From Polyangia bacterium (GTDB taxonomy: Bacteria; Myxococcota_A; Polyangia; Nannocystales; Nannocystaceae), in NCBI GenBank assembly GCA_030424595.1, contig JAUHWG010000015.1:1-64000 (forward strand): a stretch of 64,000 bases of DNA, read 5' to 3'. The translations under genes were made by a program, and so were the position numbers. Of this stretch, positions 24,320 to 33,439 are shown piece after piece. Under the pieces are notes generated by a model, which was given only the letters and a program-made list of their open reading frames with translations, ran no database searches and was not told where the DNA came from. The number at the start of each line of letters is the position of its first letter. The stretch's first letter is position 1.

Positions 24320-26152
24320 ATGTCTACGATCACGCGAGCAGAGGTCGAGCACTTCGTCGACACGGTCTTCGGCGGCCTCGACGAGTCGGTCCAGACGATG
24401 ATCGGAGAGCGACTCGGGCGTCGGGTGATCGCCTGCGGCGAGCAGCTCTGGTCGGCGGGGGAGCCCGCGGACTACATCGCCTTTGTTCTCCGCGGTCGCC
24501 TCCGGGTGCGGGTGATCGAGGCCGACGGCGATGTCCGCGACGCCGGCGAGATCGGCCGCGGCCAGGCGGTCGGCGTCGCCGAGGTCATCGGTCGCCGCGA
24601 CCGCGTCGGCGGCGTGACGGCGATGCGGGAGACCGAGCTCCTCCTCCTCTCAGCCGCCGACTTTGAGGCGATCGTCGACCACGCGCCGGCCTTCGTCGTT
24701 CCCTTGATGCGGAGCTTGGCGACGCGCTTGGGCGCGGCGCTGCGCGGGGAGCAGGGCTTCACCGCCCCCGAGACCGTGGCGATCGTCCCCCTCGATCGCC
24801 ACACCCCGCTGAACCTCTTCTTGGAGCGGCTCGGGCACGCGGCCGGGCGCTACGCCAGCGTCCATGTCGTCGACGCCTACCGGGTCGACAGCGTGTTTCG
24901 ACCGGGCAGCGCGCGCGAGCCCATAGGCGGCCCCGAGAGCGAGGCTATCGAGCGCTGGCTCGACGAGCGCGACGACAGCCACGATCTCGACCTCTACCTC
25001 GCCGATCCGGAGGACACCCCCTGGACCCGCCGCTGCCTGAGCCGCGCCGATCGGATCCTCCTGGTGGCCTCAGCGGGCTCGGGCCCGGAGCTGCGCGAGG
25101 TCGAGCGGCTGATCGCCGCCGACGGTGCGGTCCCCAACACGGCCCACCTGGAGCTCCTCCTCCTCCACCCCGAGAGCTGCGCCCAGCCGAGCGGGACCGC
25201 GGCCTGGCTCGCGCTCCGCTCGATCGAGCGGATCCACCATGTCCGCGGCGAGCGGCCCGGCGACTACCGACGGGTCGCGCGTCGGCTGCTCGGACGCTGC
25301 GTCGGCCTCGTCCTCTCCGGGGGCGCGGCCCGAGGCATGTGTCATATCGGCGTGATCCGGGCGCTCCTGGAGGCGGGGGTCCCGATCGACGCGGTCGGGG
25401 GGGCGAGCGCAGGCGGTGGTGTCGGCGTCCTCCTGGCGGCGGATCTCTCGCCCGATCGGATCGTCGAGGCGATCCGGGAGACCTGGCTCGAGAGCAAGGT
25501 CTTCTCGCGGCCGAAGATCCCGCTGGTCTCGGTGCTCGAGTCCGACGAGGTCCGGGAGGCGATGGTCCGCTGGCTCGGCGATCTGCAGATGGAGGATCTC
25601 TGGCGCGACTGCTACGTCGTCGCCACCAACCTCAGCCGAGCCCGCCTCGAGGTGATCGATCGCGGGCCCGCCTGGCACGCGCTCCTCAGCACCGCGGCGA
25701 TCCCCGGCCTCCTGCCGCCGACCTTCCGCGACGGCGATGTCCTGGTCGACGGCGGTGTGCTCGACAACCTCCCGATCGGCGTGATGCTGCGGCGAAACCC
25801 CGGCAAGGTGATCGCGAGCGACGTCGGCGACGCCTCCGACTCGATCAGGGCCGACGCCTCGCTGCATGTCTGCCCGTCGAACGCCGCGCTCCTCCTCGAG
25901 CGGATCAACCCCTTCAACCAAGACACGGTCGTCCCCTGGATCGGCACGACCCTCTTCGCGACCGTCACCTGCGCGAGCCGGTACCGCGATCCGGAGCTGA
26001 TGGACGACCTGCTCCACCTGTTCCGCCCCGACCTCGCGGGCCTGCCGGCGCTCGCCTTCGACGATCCGAAGCCGCTCCTCGAAGCCGGCTATCGAGCCGC
26101 GCTGCGAGCGATCGAGGCCGGGGCGTTCGCCGACTACATCGACGGCGACTAG
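24320..26152 (+). CDS. Patatin-like phospholipase with cyclic-nucleotide-binding domain (NTE type)
   Basis: 610 residues. Residues 15-140 are a cNMP-binding beta-roll (LRGRLRVRVIEADGDV). A linker domain follows, then the patatin domain from about 325: oxyanion loop LSGGAARG, nucleophile elbow GGASAGG (Ser of the dyad) and the VDGGVLDNLP motif with the catalytic Asp. This is the architecture of neuropathy target esterase and bacterial relatives, serine lysophospholipases acting at membranes. No transmembrane segment is obvious. The 12-bp repeat stands just upstream of the start. Confidence 0.9.
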   Translation: MSTITRAEVEHFVDTVFGGLDESVQTMIGERLGRRVIACGEQLWSAGEPADYIAFVLRGRLRVRVIEADGDVRDAGEIGRGQAVGVAEVIGRRDRVGGVTAMRETELLLLSAADFEAIVDHAPAFVVPLMRSLATRLGAALRGEQGFTAPETVAIVPLDRHTPLNLFLERLGHAAGRYASVHVVDAYRVDSVFRPGSAREPIGGPESEAIERWLDERDDSHDLDLYLADPEDTPWTRRCLSRADRILLVASAGSGPELREVERLIAADGAVPNTAHLELLLLHPESCAQPSGTAAWLALRSIERIHHVRGERPGDYRRVARRLLGRCVGLVLSGGAARGMCHIGVIRALLEAGVPIDAVGGASAGGGVGVLLAADLSPDRIVEAIRETWLESKVFSRPKIPLVSVLESDEVREAMVRWLGDLQMEDLWRDCYVVATNLSRARLEVIDRGPAWHALLSTAAIPGLLPPTFRDGDVLVDGGVLDNLPIGVMLRRNPGKVIASDVGDASDSIRADASLHVCPSNAALLLERINPFNQDTVVPWIGTTLFATVTCASRYRDPELMDDLLHLFRPDLAGLPALAFDDPKPLLEAGYRAALRAIEAGAFADYIDGD

Positions 26153-26206
26153 CCGTCGGCGCGGGGCTATCTGGTCGCAGGCCGCCTCGGCGGCTAGGAT
26201 GGGGCC

Positions 26207-26989
26207 ATGCTTGCTCAACCTAGCTATGGAACACGGAGCCTCTCGCTCCTGCTCGCGGGAGCGCTCGTCGGCGCTTGCACGATCATCACGGTCGAACCCA
26301 CAGAGTCGGGGACCTCGGCGACCTCGAGCTCCTCGGACGGGAGCGGTTTGACCGAGGGGACGGACTCCGGGGCGACCTCGGAGGGGAGCAACACCGCGAC
26401 CCAGGGCTCCAACTCCGGCACCCAGGGGACGAGCGAAGGGACGAGCGAGGGGACGAGCGAGGGGACGAGCGTCGGCACCCAGGGGACGAGCGAAGGGACG
26501 ACCGAGACCAGCGGCAGCACGACCGGCGCTGAGACGACCGGGGATGTCGGCTGCGACGGGGGCTGCGGCGCCGGCGAGTACTGCGACTGGAACGCCAACT
26601 CCTGCGGCTCTCTGCGCGGAGATATCGGCACCTGTAAGCCGATCCCGGACGGCTGCGATGATGACTACGCCCCGGTCTGCGGCTGCGACGGCGAGGTCCA
26701 CTCCAACGGCTGCTACGCCAACGGTGCCGGGTCGGACGTGGCCGCGGCGGGCGGGTGTATGCCCCCCGCCGACTACTTTGAGTGCGGCTATCGCTTCTGC
26801 GACCAGGGGACCAGCTACTGCCAGGTCAGCTACAACGACGTGCTCGGCGAGCCGGACTTCTATGAGTGCATGCAGCTCCCGGAGGCCTGCATGAAGGAGC
26901 TGGTGTGCGGATGCTTAGAGGGGGAGCCCTGCTTTGAGTTTGAGTGCTCCGACGAGGGCGGCCTCACCCTCTACTGCCCCGGCGGCTAG
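26207..26989 (+). CDS. Kazal-type lipoprotein with Thr/Ser/Gly linker
   Basis: 260 residues. Signal ends LLAGALVGAC, a good lipobox (Cys24). A linker of TQGTSEGTSEGTS repeats, encoded by 12-bp units near 26433-26475, leads to a Cys-rich half. Residues about 140-185 match a Kazal serine-protease-inhibitor fold (C-x6-C ... YAPVCGCDG ... YANG), followed by a second Cys-rich module of unknown type. Likely a surface protein that could inhibit proteases; function is inferred. Confidence 0.82.
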   Translation: MLAQPSYGTRSLSLLLAGALVGACTIITVEPTESGTSATSSSSDGSGLTEGTDSGATSEGSNTATQGSNSGTQGTSEGTSEGTSEGTSVGTQGTSEGTTETSGSTTGAETTGDVGCDGGCGAGEYCDWNANSCGSLRGDIGTCKPIPDGCDDDYAPVCGCDGEVHSNGCYANGAGSDVAAAGGCMPPADYFECGYRFCDQGTSYCQVSYNDVLGEPDFYECMQLPEACMKELVCGCLEGEPCFEFECSDEGGLTLYCPGG

Positions 26990-27093
26990 TCCTGAGCGCT
27001 CCACGGTGCGCCCTGGCGATGAGCGTCGGCGAGCGTCCGGTCGCGTCCCGTCAAACGGAGCGCCGACAGGCATACGCCCTCGGAGGGACGGCG

Positions 27094-27270
27094 CTAGGCC
27101 GTCGGTTCATCCACAGCCGGCGGATCTGCGAGGCACCACTCGGCGTACGAGTCCAGCCCCACCTCGTGCGGAAAGGGTTTGTCTGGGCCTTCGCCTGGAG
27201 ACCAGCCGAGCTGCAGCGCGAGCTCGGCGATGTTCGCGACAACACGCGGCGTGATCGCGATCCTCGGGTC
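27094..27270 (-). pseudogene. Probable 3' remnant of a small gene, no start codon
   Basis: Just after the FGGY-kinase stop (minus strand) the frame ending at TAG 27094-27096 reads like real protein: ITPRVVANIAELALQLGW, then SPGEGPDKPFPHEV, then LDSYAEWCLADPPAV. There is no ATG, GTG or TTG near a usable position, although GGGAGG lies across the kinase stop. It looks like the C-terminal part of a small protein whose start was lost. Not conserved enough for me to name. Confidence 0.4.
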
Positions 27271-27281
27271 CCTAGGCCTCC

Positions 27282-28829
27282 CTAGGGCGGATAGCCGGTG
27301 ATCGATCGCAGGCGGCGGTAGAGGGGCTGGAGCCGGCCGTAGAGCGGGGCGTAGACCTCGCGGTAGATGGAGCCGTAGAGCCGGACGTTCTCCGGGATCG
27401 GCGTGAAGCTGGCGCCCGGCCGGGTCATCGCTCGGACGGCGGTCGCCGGGTCTGGGTGGACGCCGAGGCCGACGCTGGCGATGATCGCCGCGCCGAGGGC
27501 GGAGGCCTCGAAGGTGTGCGGACGGGTCGCGACCTGGCCGAAGATGTCGGCGGCGATCTGCATGACAACGTCGCTCTGGGAGCCGCCGCCGGCGACCCGG
27601 AGGGTGGTGATCGGCGTCTTGGTCCGCCGCTCCGTCAGCTCCTTGCCGCCGCGCAGGGCGTAGATGAGGCCCTCGAGGATCGCTCGGTAGAGGTGCGGCC
27701 GGCTGTGGTTCTCGGTGAAGCCGATGATCGCACCGCGGGCCTCGGGGCCGATGTGCGCCCCCGGGGACCAGGTCGGCTGGAGGATCAAACCCTCGGAGCC
27801 GGCGGGGATCGTCGCGATCGCCCGGTCGAGGATGGTCTCGACGCTGACGCCCTCGGCGACGGCCGCCGCCCGCTCCGTGGCCGCGAATTCTCGGAGAAAC
27901 CAGCTCACCAGCCAAAAGCCGCGGTAGATCTGGATCTCGGTGCTGTAGGCCCCGGCGAGCGCCGCTGGGAAGGGCGGGATCAGGGGGACGACCTCGACGT
28001 AGCGCCTGCAGGTGGTGTTGACCGTCGCAGTTGTCCCAAGAGACAGGCTCGCCTGGTGGGGCTCCGTACAGCCGGCGCCGAGCACCTCGCAGGCCTTGTC
28101 GGCGGCGGCGGCGATGAGCGGGAGCCCGGCCGGGATGCCGGTGGCCTCGGCCGCGGCGGGGCTGATCACGCCGAGGGTCGAGCCCGGGTCCTGGAGCTCG
28201 GGGAGGCGGCCTGGATCGAGCTGGGTCGCCTTCCACTTCCAGTCCTTGGCCGCGGCCCAGCGCAGCTTCTTGTAGTCGAAGGGGAGGTAGCCGACCTGAC
28301 AGCCGGTGGAGTCGACGTAGCGGCCGGTGAGGCGGAAGGAGAGGTAGCCTGAGAGGAGGAGGTGCTTGTGGGTCGCGGCCCAGATCTCGGGCTGGTTGCG
28401 GCGGAGCCAGTTGGACTCGGCGTCGGCCTGGAAGCGGGCGACCGTCCCGCGGACCCCGGCGAGGCGGAAGAGGAGGCCCCAGCCGCCGCCGATCGGGGCC
28501 TCGCCCCGGACCCTGCGCTGATCGGGCCAGACGATCGCCGGTCTCAGGGGCTCGCCGTCGGCGTCGACGTTGACGATGGTCGCCCGCTGGGTGGTCAGGG
28601 TGACGCCGCGGATGCTCGCGGGGTCGACATGCTCCCAGAGCCCGCGACAGGCCTCGGCGAGGCGGTCGAAGTAGTAGTGGGCGTCCTGCTCGGCCCAGCC
28701 CGGCTGGGGCGCGACGTAGGGCTCGATCGGCACCTTGCAGCGGCCCGCGATCTCCCCCTCCGCGGTGAAGGCGATCGCCCGCACGCTCTGGGTGCCGACG
28801 TCGAGCGCGAGGATATAGGGCGCCGCCAC
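27282..28829 (-). CDS. FGGY family carbohydrate kinase
   Basis: 515 residues with the two ribonuclease-H-like lobes of FGGY kinases: ILALDVGTQSVRAIAF at the start, the family phosphate motif around LSLGTTATVNTT (about 265), and the C-terminal signature with VAGGGSQSDVVMQIAADIFGQ (about 415). FGGY kinases phosphorylate polyols or sugars (glycerol, xylulose and others). The nearby GlpD and AGPS-like genes on the same strand suggest glycerol or a glycerol-like polyol, but glycerol kinase specificity is not evident. Confidence 0.87.
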   Translation of the reverse strand: MAAPYILALDVGTQSVRAIAFTAEGEIAGRCKVPIEPYVAPQPGWAEQDAHYYFDRLAEACRGLWEHVDPASIRGVTLTTQRATIVNVDADGEPLRPAIVWPDQRRVRGEAPIGGGWGLLFRLAGVRGTVARFQADAESNWLRRNQPEIWAATHKHLLLSGYLSFRLTGRYVDSTGCQVGYLPFDYKKLRWAAAKDWKWKATQLDPGRLPELQDPGSTLGVISPAAAEATGIPAGLPLIAAAADKACEVLGAGCTEPHQASLSLGTTATVNTTCRRYVEVVPLIPPFPAALAGAYSTEIQIYRGFWLVSWFLREFAATERAAAVAEGVSVETILDRAIATIPAGSEGLILQPTWSPGAHIGPEARGAIIGFTENHSRPHLYRAILEGLIYALRGGKELTERRTKTPITTLRVAGGGSQSDVVMQIAADIFGQVATRPHTFEASALGAAIIASVGLGVHPDPATAVRAMTRPGASFTPIPENVRLYGSIYREVYAPLYGRLQPLYRRLRSITGYPP

Positions 28830-28958
28830 GCCTCGACTGTAGCAGGCATCCCGCGGGCGCCGCGGGGGAAACTCGTACGGGCGTAGGTCGGGATCCTCGG
28901 GGCTGCCGACGGGGCCGCCCGGGCGCCGACGAGGGGCTCGCCCCGACCTTCCCCGCGG

Positions 28959-29390
28959 CTAGGACCGCTGGCGCTTGCGGGCGACGAGCGAGCGCTCGAG
29001 GGTCGCCTCGAACGCCGCTCGATCGGTCGTGGCGAAGAGATCACGGCCGAGGGCGAGGGCCGCGACAGAGATCAACATCATCACGATCTTCGAGCGGATG
29101 AGGTAGTGGACCGCCTCGAAGGCGTCGTTGTGCTCCTTGCCCCAGAGCTTGAGGCCGTCGCGTGCCTCGGGCGAGTAGCGTCCGAGCCCCTCCCAGTCGT
29201 GAAAGACGAGGAGCGGGCCGAAGCGCATCTCCCGTTCGGCGCGGCGGGTGTAGAAGCGCAGGCACTCGAGGTCGGCGGTGCCGCGCAGGCGGGTGATGAT
29301 GACGCCGGGGCTCGGGTTCCACAGCTCGGCCTGGAAGTCTGCGCCCTGGCAGATCTGTGCATCTGCGCGACTCCAGGCGAAACCCATCAC
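28959..29390 (-). CDS. STAS/SpoIIAA-like small protein
   Basis: 143 residues, alternating alpha and beta, with GVIITRLRGTADLECLRFY at the front, FGPLLVFHDWEGL in the middle and SKIVMMLISVAALALG near the end. The pattern fits the SpoIIAA-like/STAS fold used in regulatory or lipid-binding proteins. No enzymatic residues seen. It is 129 bases upstream of the FGGY kinase on the same strand and may be co-transcribed. The first two codons are both ATG. Confidence 0.7.
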   Translation of the reverse strand: MMGFAWSRADAQICQGADFQAELWNPSPGVIITRLRGTADLECLRFYTRRAEREMRFGPLLVFHDWEGLGRYSPEARDGLKLWGKEHNDAFEAVHYLIRSKIVMMLISVAALALGRDLFATTDRAAFEATLERSLVARKRQRS

Positions 29391-30086
29391 GTCAAATGTG
29401 CCGAAGCTGGGCGCCGTTGTCGACGGTGGGCGGTCGCGGGCCTCTGCGCCCGTGGCGAGAGTCCCGCGCGCTCTCTTGCCCTCGTCGTCCCGCTCGGCTC
29501 CGCCAACACTTGCGGTACAGCGGCCGAGCGCTCTTCCGGGTGTGCTCGGGTCGCCGACGGTCGGCCTTCAGGTGGCTCGCGCGAGTCGTCCCGCTCGGTG
29601 TTCTCACAGGCGTTTCGGAGGCTCTCGATCGCTCGGACATCGGCACGGACCGAAGCTCGACCGGCGATGCGCGTTGTCGCTCATCAAGTGCGCGAGAGAC
29701 TCGACGAGCATGTGTCGAGAGAAGGTCTGCGCTCGCGAGTCCTCTACGCACCCGCGAGCGGAGCCCAGGAAGACTTGCTCGGGCGAGCGAGGGGCGACGG
29801 GGGGACGCAGCGGGAGGACCCGTGCCTCGAGCGGAGACACGCGTACCCTGTCTCTTCAAGCAGATCAGCCTATCCCGTGGCGAGCACGTGGCATGGGAGG
29901 ACCCGCGTCCGCGAGGGACCCGCCTCGTCGCCCCTCGCCCGCCCGCCTTTAGCCCCTAAGCTTCGCCCCTCGCCAAGCACGAGGAGAGCGCTCACCCACA
30001 CGAATGCAGCCGAAGCGCGAAACCCGTGTCATTGACGGTTCTACGCGGGTTGTCGAGGACGCCCCGCAGCAGCGCTTATCTCAGGG
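29391..30086. other. Long intergenic region with a dispersed repeat
   Basis: About 700 bases without a convincing gene. 29663-29870 is the 208-bp dispersed repeat. 29391-29662 and 29871-30086 hold short GC-rich frames with shadow-like composition; nothing else recognised. The promoter of the STAS gene must lie at the left edge. Confidence 0.6.
29663..29870 (+). repeat. 208-bp dispersed repeat, copy A
   Basis: Matches 41506-41713 on the opposite strand with 12 differences, one of them a G-run indel, giving about 94% identity by hand alignment. Homology starts at GGCGATGCGCGTTG and ends at ATCAGCC. No transposase is inside and terminal inverted repeats are only weak. Could be a MITE-like or structured-RNA element. 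Confidence 0.88.
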
Positions 30087-31721
30087 CTAGCTCGGCGCGG
30101 TCTCGGACCCCTCGGGCCCTGCGAAGGAGCGTCGCCACTGCTCGAGATAGGAGCGCGCCTCCTCGTCCCATGTCGCCTGATCCCAGCCGAGCTCCTCGCT
30201 GCAGATCGCTCGCACGCGCGGGAGGATCGCAGCTCCGCCCTCCGGCAGGAGGTGGCCGAGCCGCGTCCGTCGGAGGAGGAGGTCGCTTAGATGGACGACC
30301 GCCTCGTGGCGGGCGGCGAAGCGGAGCTCGGCCCAGAGGGTGAGGGTCCCGGGGATCAGCGTCATCTCTCCGGGGGCTGCGGCCGCGAGGAGGGCGGCGG
30401 TGTCGAGGCCGTAGCGTCCGAGGATCCGCAGCGCTCGCTCGGGGGTCGCCGCCGCGCCGAGGGCCCGCGCGAGCGGAGCGCCGAGCTCGATCGGCGCGGT
30501 CTCGAAGATCGGCGCGTCGGCGTGCAGGGGGGGGATCTCCGGCAGGTCGCGGCGGAGCTCGCCGAGGGCGTCGAGGGCGATCTCGCGGAAGGTGGTCAGC
30601 TTGCCGCCGGTGACCGTCCACAGCCCCTCCTCGTGCCAGACCGCGTGGTCCCGCGCGGCCTTCGACGGATCTTCGCTGCCGTCGGAGATCACCGGGCGGA
30701 CGCCGGCGTAGGTGGAGACGACGTCGCTGGCCCGGAGGTCCCGGTCGGGGAAGGCCTCGCGGGCGATCGTCAGGAGATAGTCGAACTCCGCCGCGGTGAT
30801 CCGCGGCTCGTCGGCGAGCGAGCCGTCGTGGTCGAGGTCGGTCGTCCCGAGCAGCGTCGCCCCCTCCCAGGGGTAGATGTAGAGGACCCGGGAGTCGACT
30901 TGGTTGCGGAGGAGGACGGCGGCGTTGACCGGCAGGCGCTCCCGGGGGAAGACCAGGTGGGAGCCGCGGAGCGGCCGCATCTTCGGCTGCAGGTGGAGCT
31001 CCGCCCGCAGCTCGTCGGCCCAGGCTCCGGTGGCGTTGATCACCGCCCGGGCGCGGGCCGAGGTGAGCGCGCCGGTGAGCTCGTCGCGGATCGTCACCCC
31101 GCAGACCCGGCCCCCGTCGCGGAGGAGGCCGGTCGCCGAGGCGTAGTTGATCACGGTCGCGCCGGCGCGGCTGGCCTCGCGGAGGACCCGGAGAACGAGG
31201 CGGGCGTCATCGGTCTCGGCGTCGGTGTAGGACCAGCCGCCGCGCAGGCCCTGCTGCGTGAGCCCGGGGAAGCGGGCGGACATCGCCGCCGGGTCGTGGA
31301 GGCGGACGTCGTGGGTCCTCGAGAGCTTGTCGTAGACCCAAAGCCCGAGCCGGAGCTCCAGCGCCTTGGCCCGGTCGCGCTCGTAGATCGGGAAGACGAA
31401 CTCCAGCGGCTCGACCAGGCCGCTGCCGTCGCGGAGCAGCCGGTCGCGCTCGCGGACCGAGGTGATCGTGGTCTTGATCTGGAGGTTGGCGAGGTAGCGC
31501 GCGCCGCCGTGGACCATCTTCGACGAGCGGCTCGAGGTCCCCCAGGCGAAGTCGTGGGACTCGACGAGGAGGGTGTGGAGGCCGAGGCGGGCGGCCTCAC
31601 GGGCGATCCCTGCGCCGGTGATCCCACCGCCGACGATCAGCAGATCCCAGCGGCGATCGAGCGCGGCGAGGTCCGCCGCCCGGCGTCGCTGGTCCCACCT
31701 GTGCTCGTCGGTGCTCACCAC
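30087..31721 (-). CDS. glpD: FAD-dependent glycerol-3-phosphate dehydrogenase (GlpD family)
   Basis: 544 residues. N-terminal LLIVGGGITGAGIAREAA (FAD loop), then SRSSKMVHGGARYL, the family's substrate/FAD region. GLRGGWSYTDAETDDARL and VINATGAWAD follow, with TYAGVRP and TVTGGKLTTFREIA in the middle to late part and a C-terminal helical domain. Oxidises sn-glycerol 3-phosphate to dihydroxyacetone phosphate at the membrane, passing electrons to quinone. Its ATG is 7 bases after the AGPS-like gene stop, so the two are one operon. Confidence 0.9.
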   Translation of the reverse strand: MVSTDEHRWDQRRRAADLAALDRRWDLLIVGGGITGAGIAREAARLGLHTLLVESHDFAWGTSSRSSKMVHGGARYLANLQIKTTITSVRERDRLLRDGSGLVEPLEFVFPIYERDRAKALELRLGLWVYDKLSRTHDVRLHDPAAMSARFPGLTQQGLRGGWSYTDAETDDARLVLRVLREASRAGATVINYASATGLLRDGGRVCGVTIRDELTGALTSARARAVINATGAWADELRAELHLQPKMRPLRGSHLVFPRERLPVNAAVLLRNQVDSRVLYIYPWEGATLLGTTDLDHDGSLADEPRITAAEFDYLLTIAREAFPDRDLRASDVVSTYAGVRPVISDGSEDPSKAARDHAVWHEEGLWTVTGGKLTTFREIALDALGELRRDLPEIPPLHADAPIFETAPIELGAPLARALGAAATPERALRILGRYGLDTAALLAAAAPGEMTLIPGTLTLWAELRFAARHEAVVHLSDLLLRRTRLGHLLPEGGAAILPRVRAICSEELGWDQATWDEEARSYLEQWRRSFAGPEGSETAPS

Positions 31722-31728
31722 GTGATCC

Positions 31729-33318
31729 CTAGCAGAGCTTGCCGGGGTTCATCCGACCGTCGGGATCAAAGGTGCGCTGGAGCCCGCGGAGGGCGGCGAT
31801 CCCGAGCGCTCCCTTCTCGGCCGGCAGGTAGGGGAGGTGGTCGGCGCCGACGCCGTGTTGATGGGAGATGGTCCCGCCGCAGAGCACGATCGCCTGGCTC
31901 ACCGCCTCCTTGAGCCGGCGCCAGCGGGCGAGCGTCGCGTCGGGGTCGGGATCCAGGCGGAAGACGAAGGTCGAGTAGACGCTCGAGCCGGTCGGATAGA
32001 CGTGGGAGAGGTGGGTGAAGACGAGACCGCGCTCGTCGTCGGCGGCGAGCACCGCGTTGGCGGCGTCCTCGATGTGGTTCATGGTCGAGGTCACCCGCGA
32101 CCAGCGGACCGCGGTCTCGACGGTGTCGATGCCGTAGCCGCGGGTCCAGAGGCTGTTGCGGAGGTAGGCGTTGCGGAAGCGTCCGCGCTGCCAGGCGTCG
32201 GCGATCTGCCGCGGCCCCGCGACCCCGCCGGCGGCGAGCACCTCCCAGCGGACCTGCTTCTCGAGGAAGCGGACCTCGCGGGCTCCCCCGGTGAAGCCGA
32301 GCATCAGCATGCAGCGCTCCTCGCCGAGGCCGCGGAGGCGGAGGAAGCCGCGGAGGAGCCCGGTCATCGTCGGGTGGCCGGCGAGGGCGAGCTGGGTCCG
32401 GGTCTCGACCGGGTTCGAGAGGCGGACCATCGACAGGGGCACGCGGGCCTGGGCGAGCGCGCGGACCAGGGCGACGCCCGCCTCCCAGCTCGGCAGGAAG
32501 TAGGGGCGAAAGCGCTCGACCTCGGGGAGCTTCGAGATCTGGACGACGGCGTCGGAGATGATCCCGAGGCGCCCCTCCGAGCCGAGGATGACCTGGCGGA
32601 GGTCCGGCCCGGCGGCGCTCGCCGGCACGCAGGGGAGGTCGAGGGCGCCGCTCGGGGTCTCGACGTGGCCGCCGACGAAGAGATGCTCGATCCGGCCGTA
32701 GCGCAGCGACTGTTGGCCGCTGGAGCGGGTCGCGATCCAGCCGCCGAGGGTCGAGTGCTCGAAGGACTGGGGGAAGTGGCCGAGGGTGTAGCCGCGGCTG
32801 CGCAGCTCCGCCTCGAGCGCGGGTCCGCGGATCCCGGCGCCGAAGGTCGCGAGGCGGCTCTCCTCGTCGAGGCGCTCGAGCTGGGAGAGGGCGCTGAGGG
32901 AGATCGTCAGGACCGGGCTGTCGCCGCGCGCGGGGCTGACATGGCCGACGACGCTGGTGCCACCGCCGTAGGGGATCACCCGCGCGCCGTTGTCGGCGGC
33001 GTAGCGGAGGAGGGCCGCGACCTCGCCGCGGTGGCTCGGCGTGGCGACCCCGTCGGGGGCCGCGTCGATCCGACCGCTGCGCAGATCGACCCAGTCGGGG
33101 AAGGACTGACCGCGGGCGTGGAGGAGGCGCGCCCGCGGGCTGAGGTCGACCAGCGGATGGGCGGGCAGGCGCGACGCGGGCAGGCTGTCGGCGGTCCCCT
33201 GGAAGGTGGCGTCGGCCGTCGGTCTGCCCGGACCGATGGCGGTGCGGAGGAAGGCCTCGGTCGCCGGCTTGGGCTCCACGTCGACAGACTCAAGGCCCCA
33301 ACCGTTCCAGCGTCGCAT
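31729..33318 (-). CDS. AGPS-like FAD-binding oxidoreductase
   Basis: 529 residues. An FAD_binding_4 domain has VIPYGGGTSVVGHVSP (about 140), ATFGAGIRG and GHFPQSFEHSTLGGWIATRSSGQQSLRYGRI-type segments, the latter shared with alkyldihydroxyacetonephosphate synthase. The C-terminal part ends with the SHQHGVGADHLPYL loop, where AGPS has H-H-H-G-V-G. AGPS makes the ether bond of ether lipids; a related clade (E. coli YgcU type) is linked to FGGY kinases and may act on polyols or sugar acids. Either role fits. Coupled to glpD 7 bases away. Confidence 0.85.
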   Translation of the reverse strand: MRRWNGWGLESVDVEPKPATEAFLRTAIGPGRPTADATFQGTADSLPASRLPAHPLVDLSPRARLLHARGQSFPDWVDLRSGRIDAAPDGVATPSHRGEVAALLRYAADNGARVIPYGGGTSVVGHVSPARGDSPVLTISLSALSQLERLDEESRLATFGAGIRGPALEAELRSRGYTLGHFPQSFEHSTLGGWIATRSSGQQSLRYGRIEHLFVGGHVETPSGALDLPCVPASAAGPDLRQVILGSEGRLGIISDAVVQISKLPEVERFRPYFLPSWEAGVALVRALAQARVPLSMVRLSNPVETRTQLALAGHPTMTGLLRGFLRLRGLGEERCMLMLGFTGGAREVRFLEKQVRWEVLAAGGVAGPRQIADAWQRGRFRNAYLRNSLWTRGYGIDTVETAVRWSRVTSTMNHIEDAANAVLAADDERGLVFTHLSHVYPTGSSVYSTFVFRLDPDPDATLARWRRLKEAVSQAIVLCGGTISHQHGVGADHLPYLPAEKGALGIAALRGLQRTFDPDGRMNPGKLC

Positions 33319-33439
33319 GTTCGCTCCGTGTGTCGGCGCGTCGGCGCCGCTCTCCTCCAGGGTCGCCGAAGCGCGCGCGGGCCGTCAACCGCGGTCGGGC
33401 GAGGGCAAGCGAGAGCCCGCGGGACGTTCACCACGGCTG

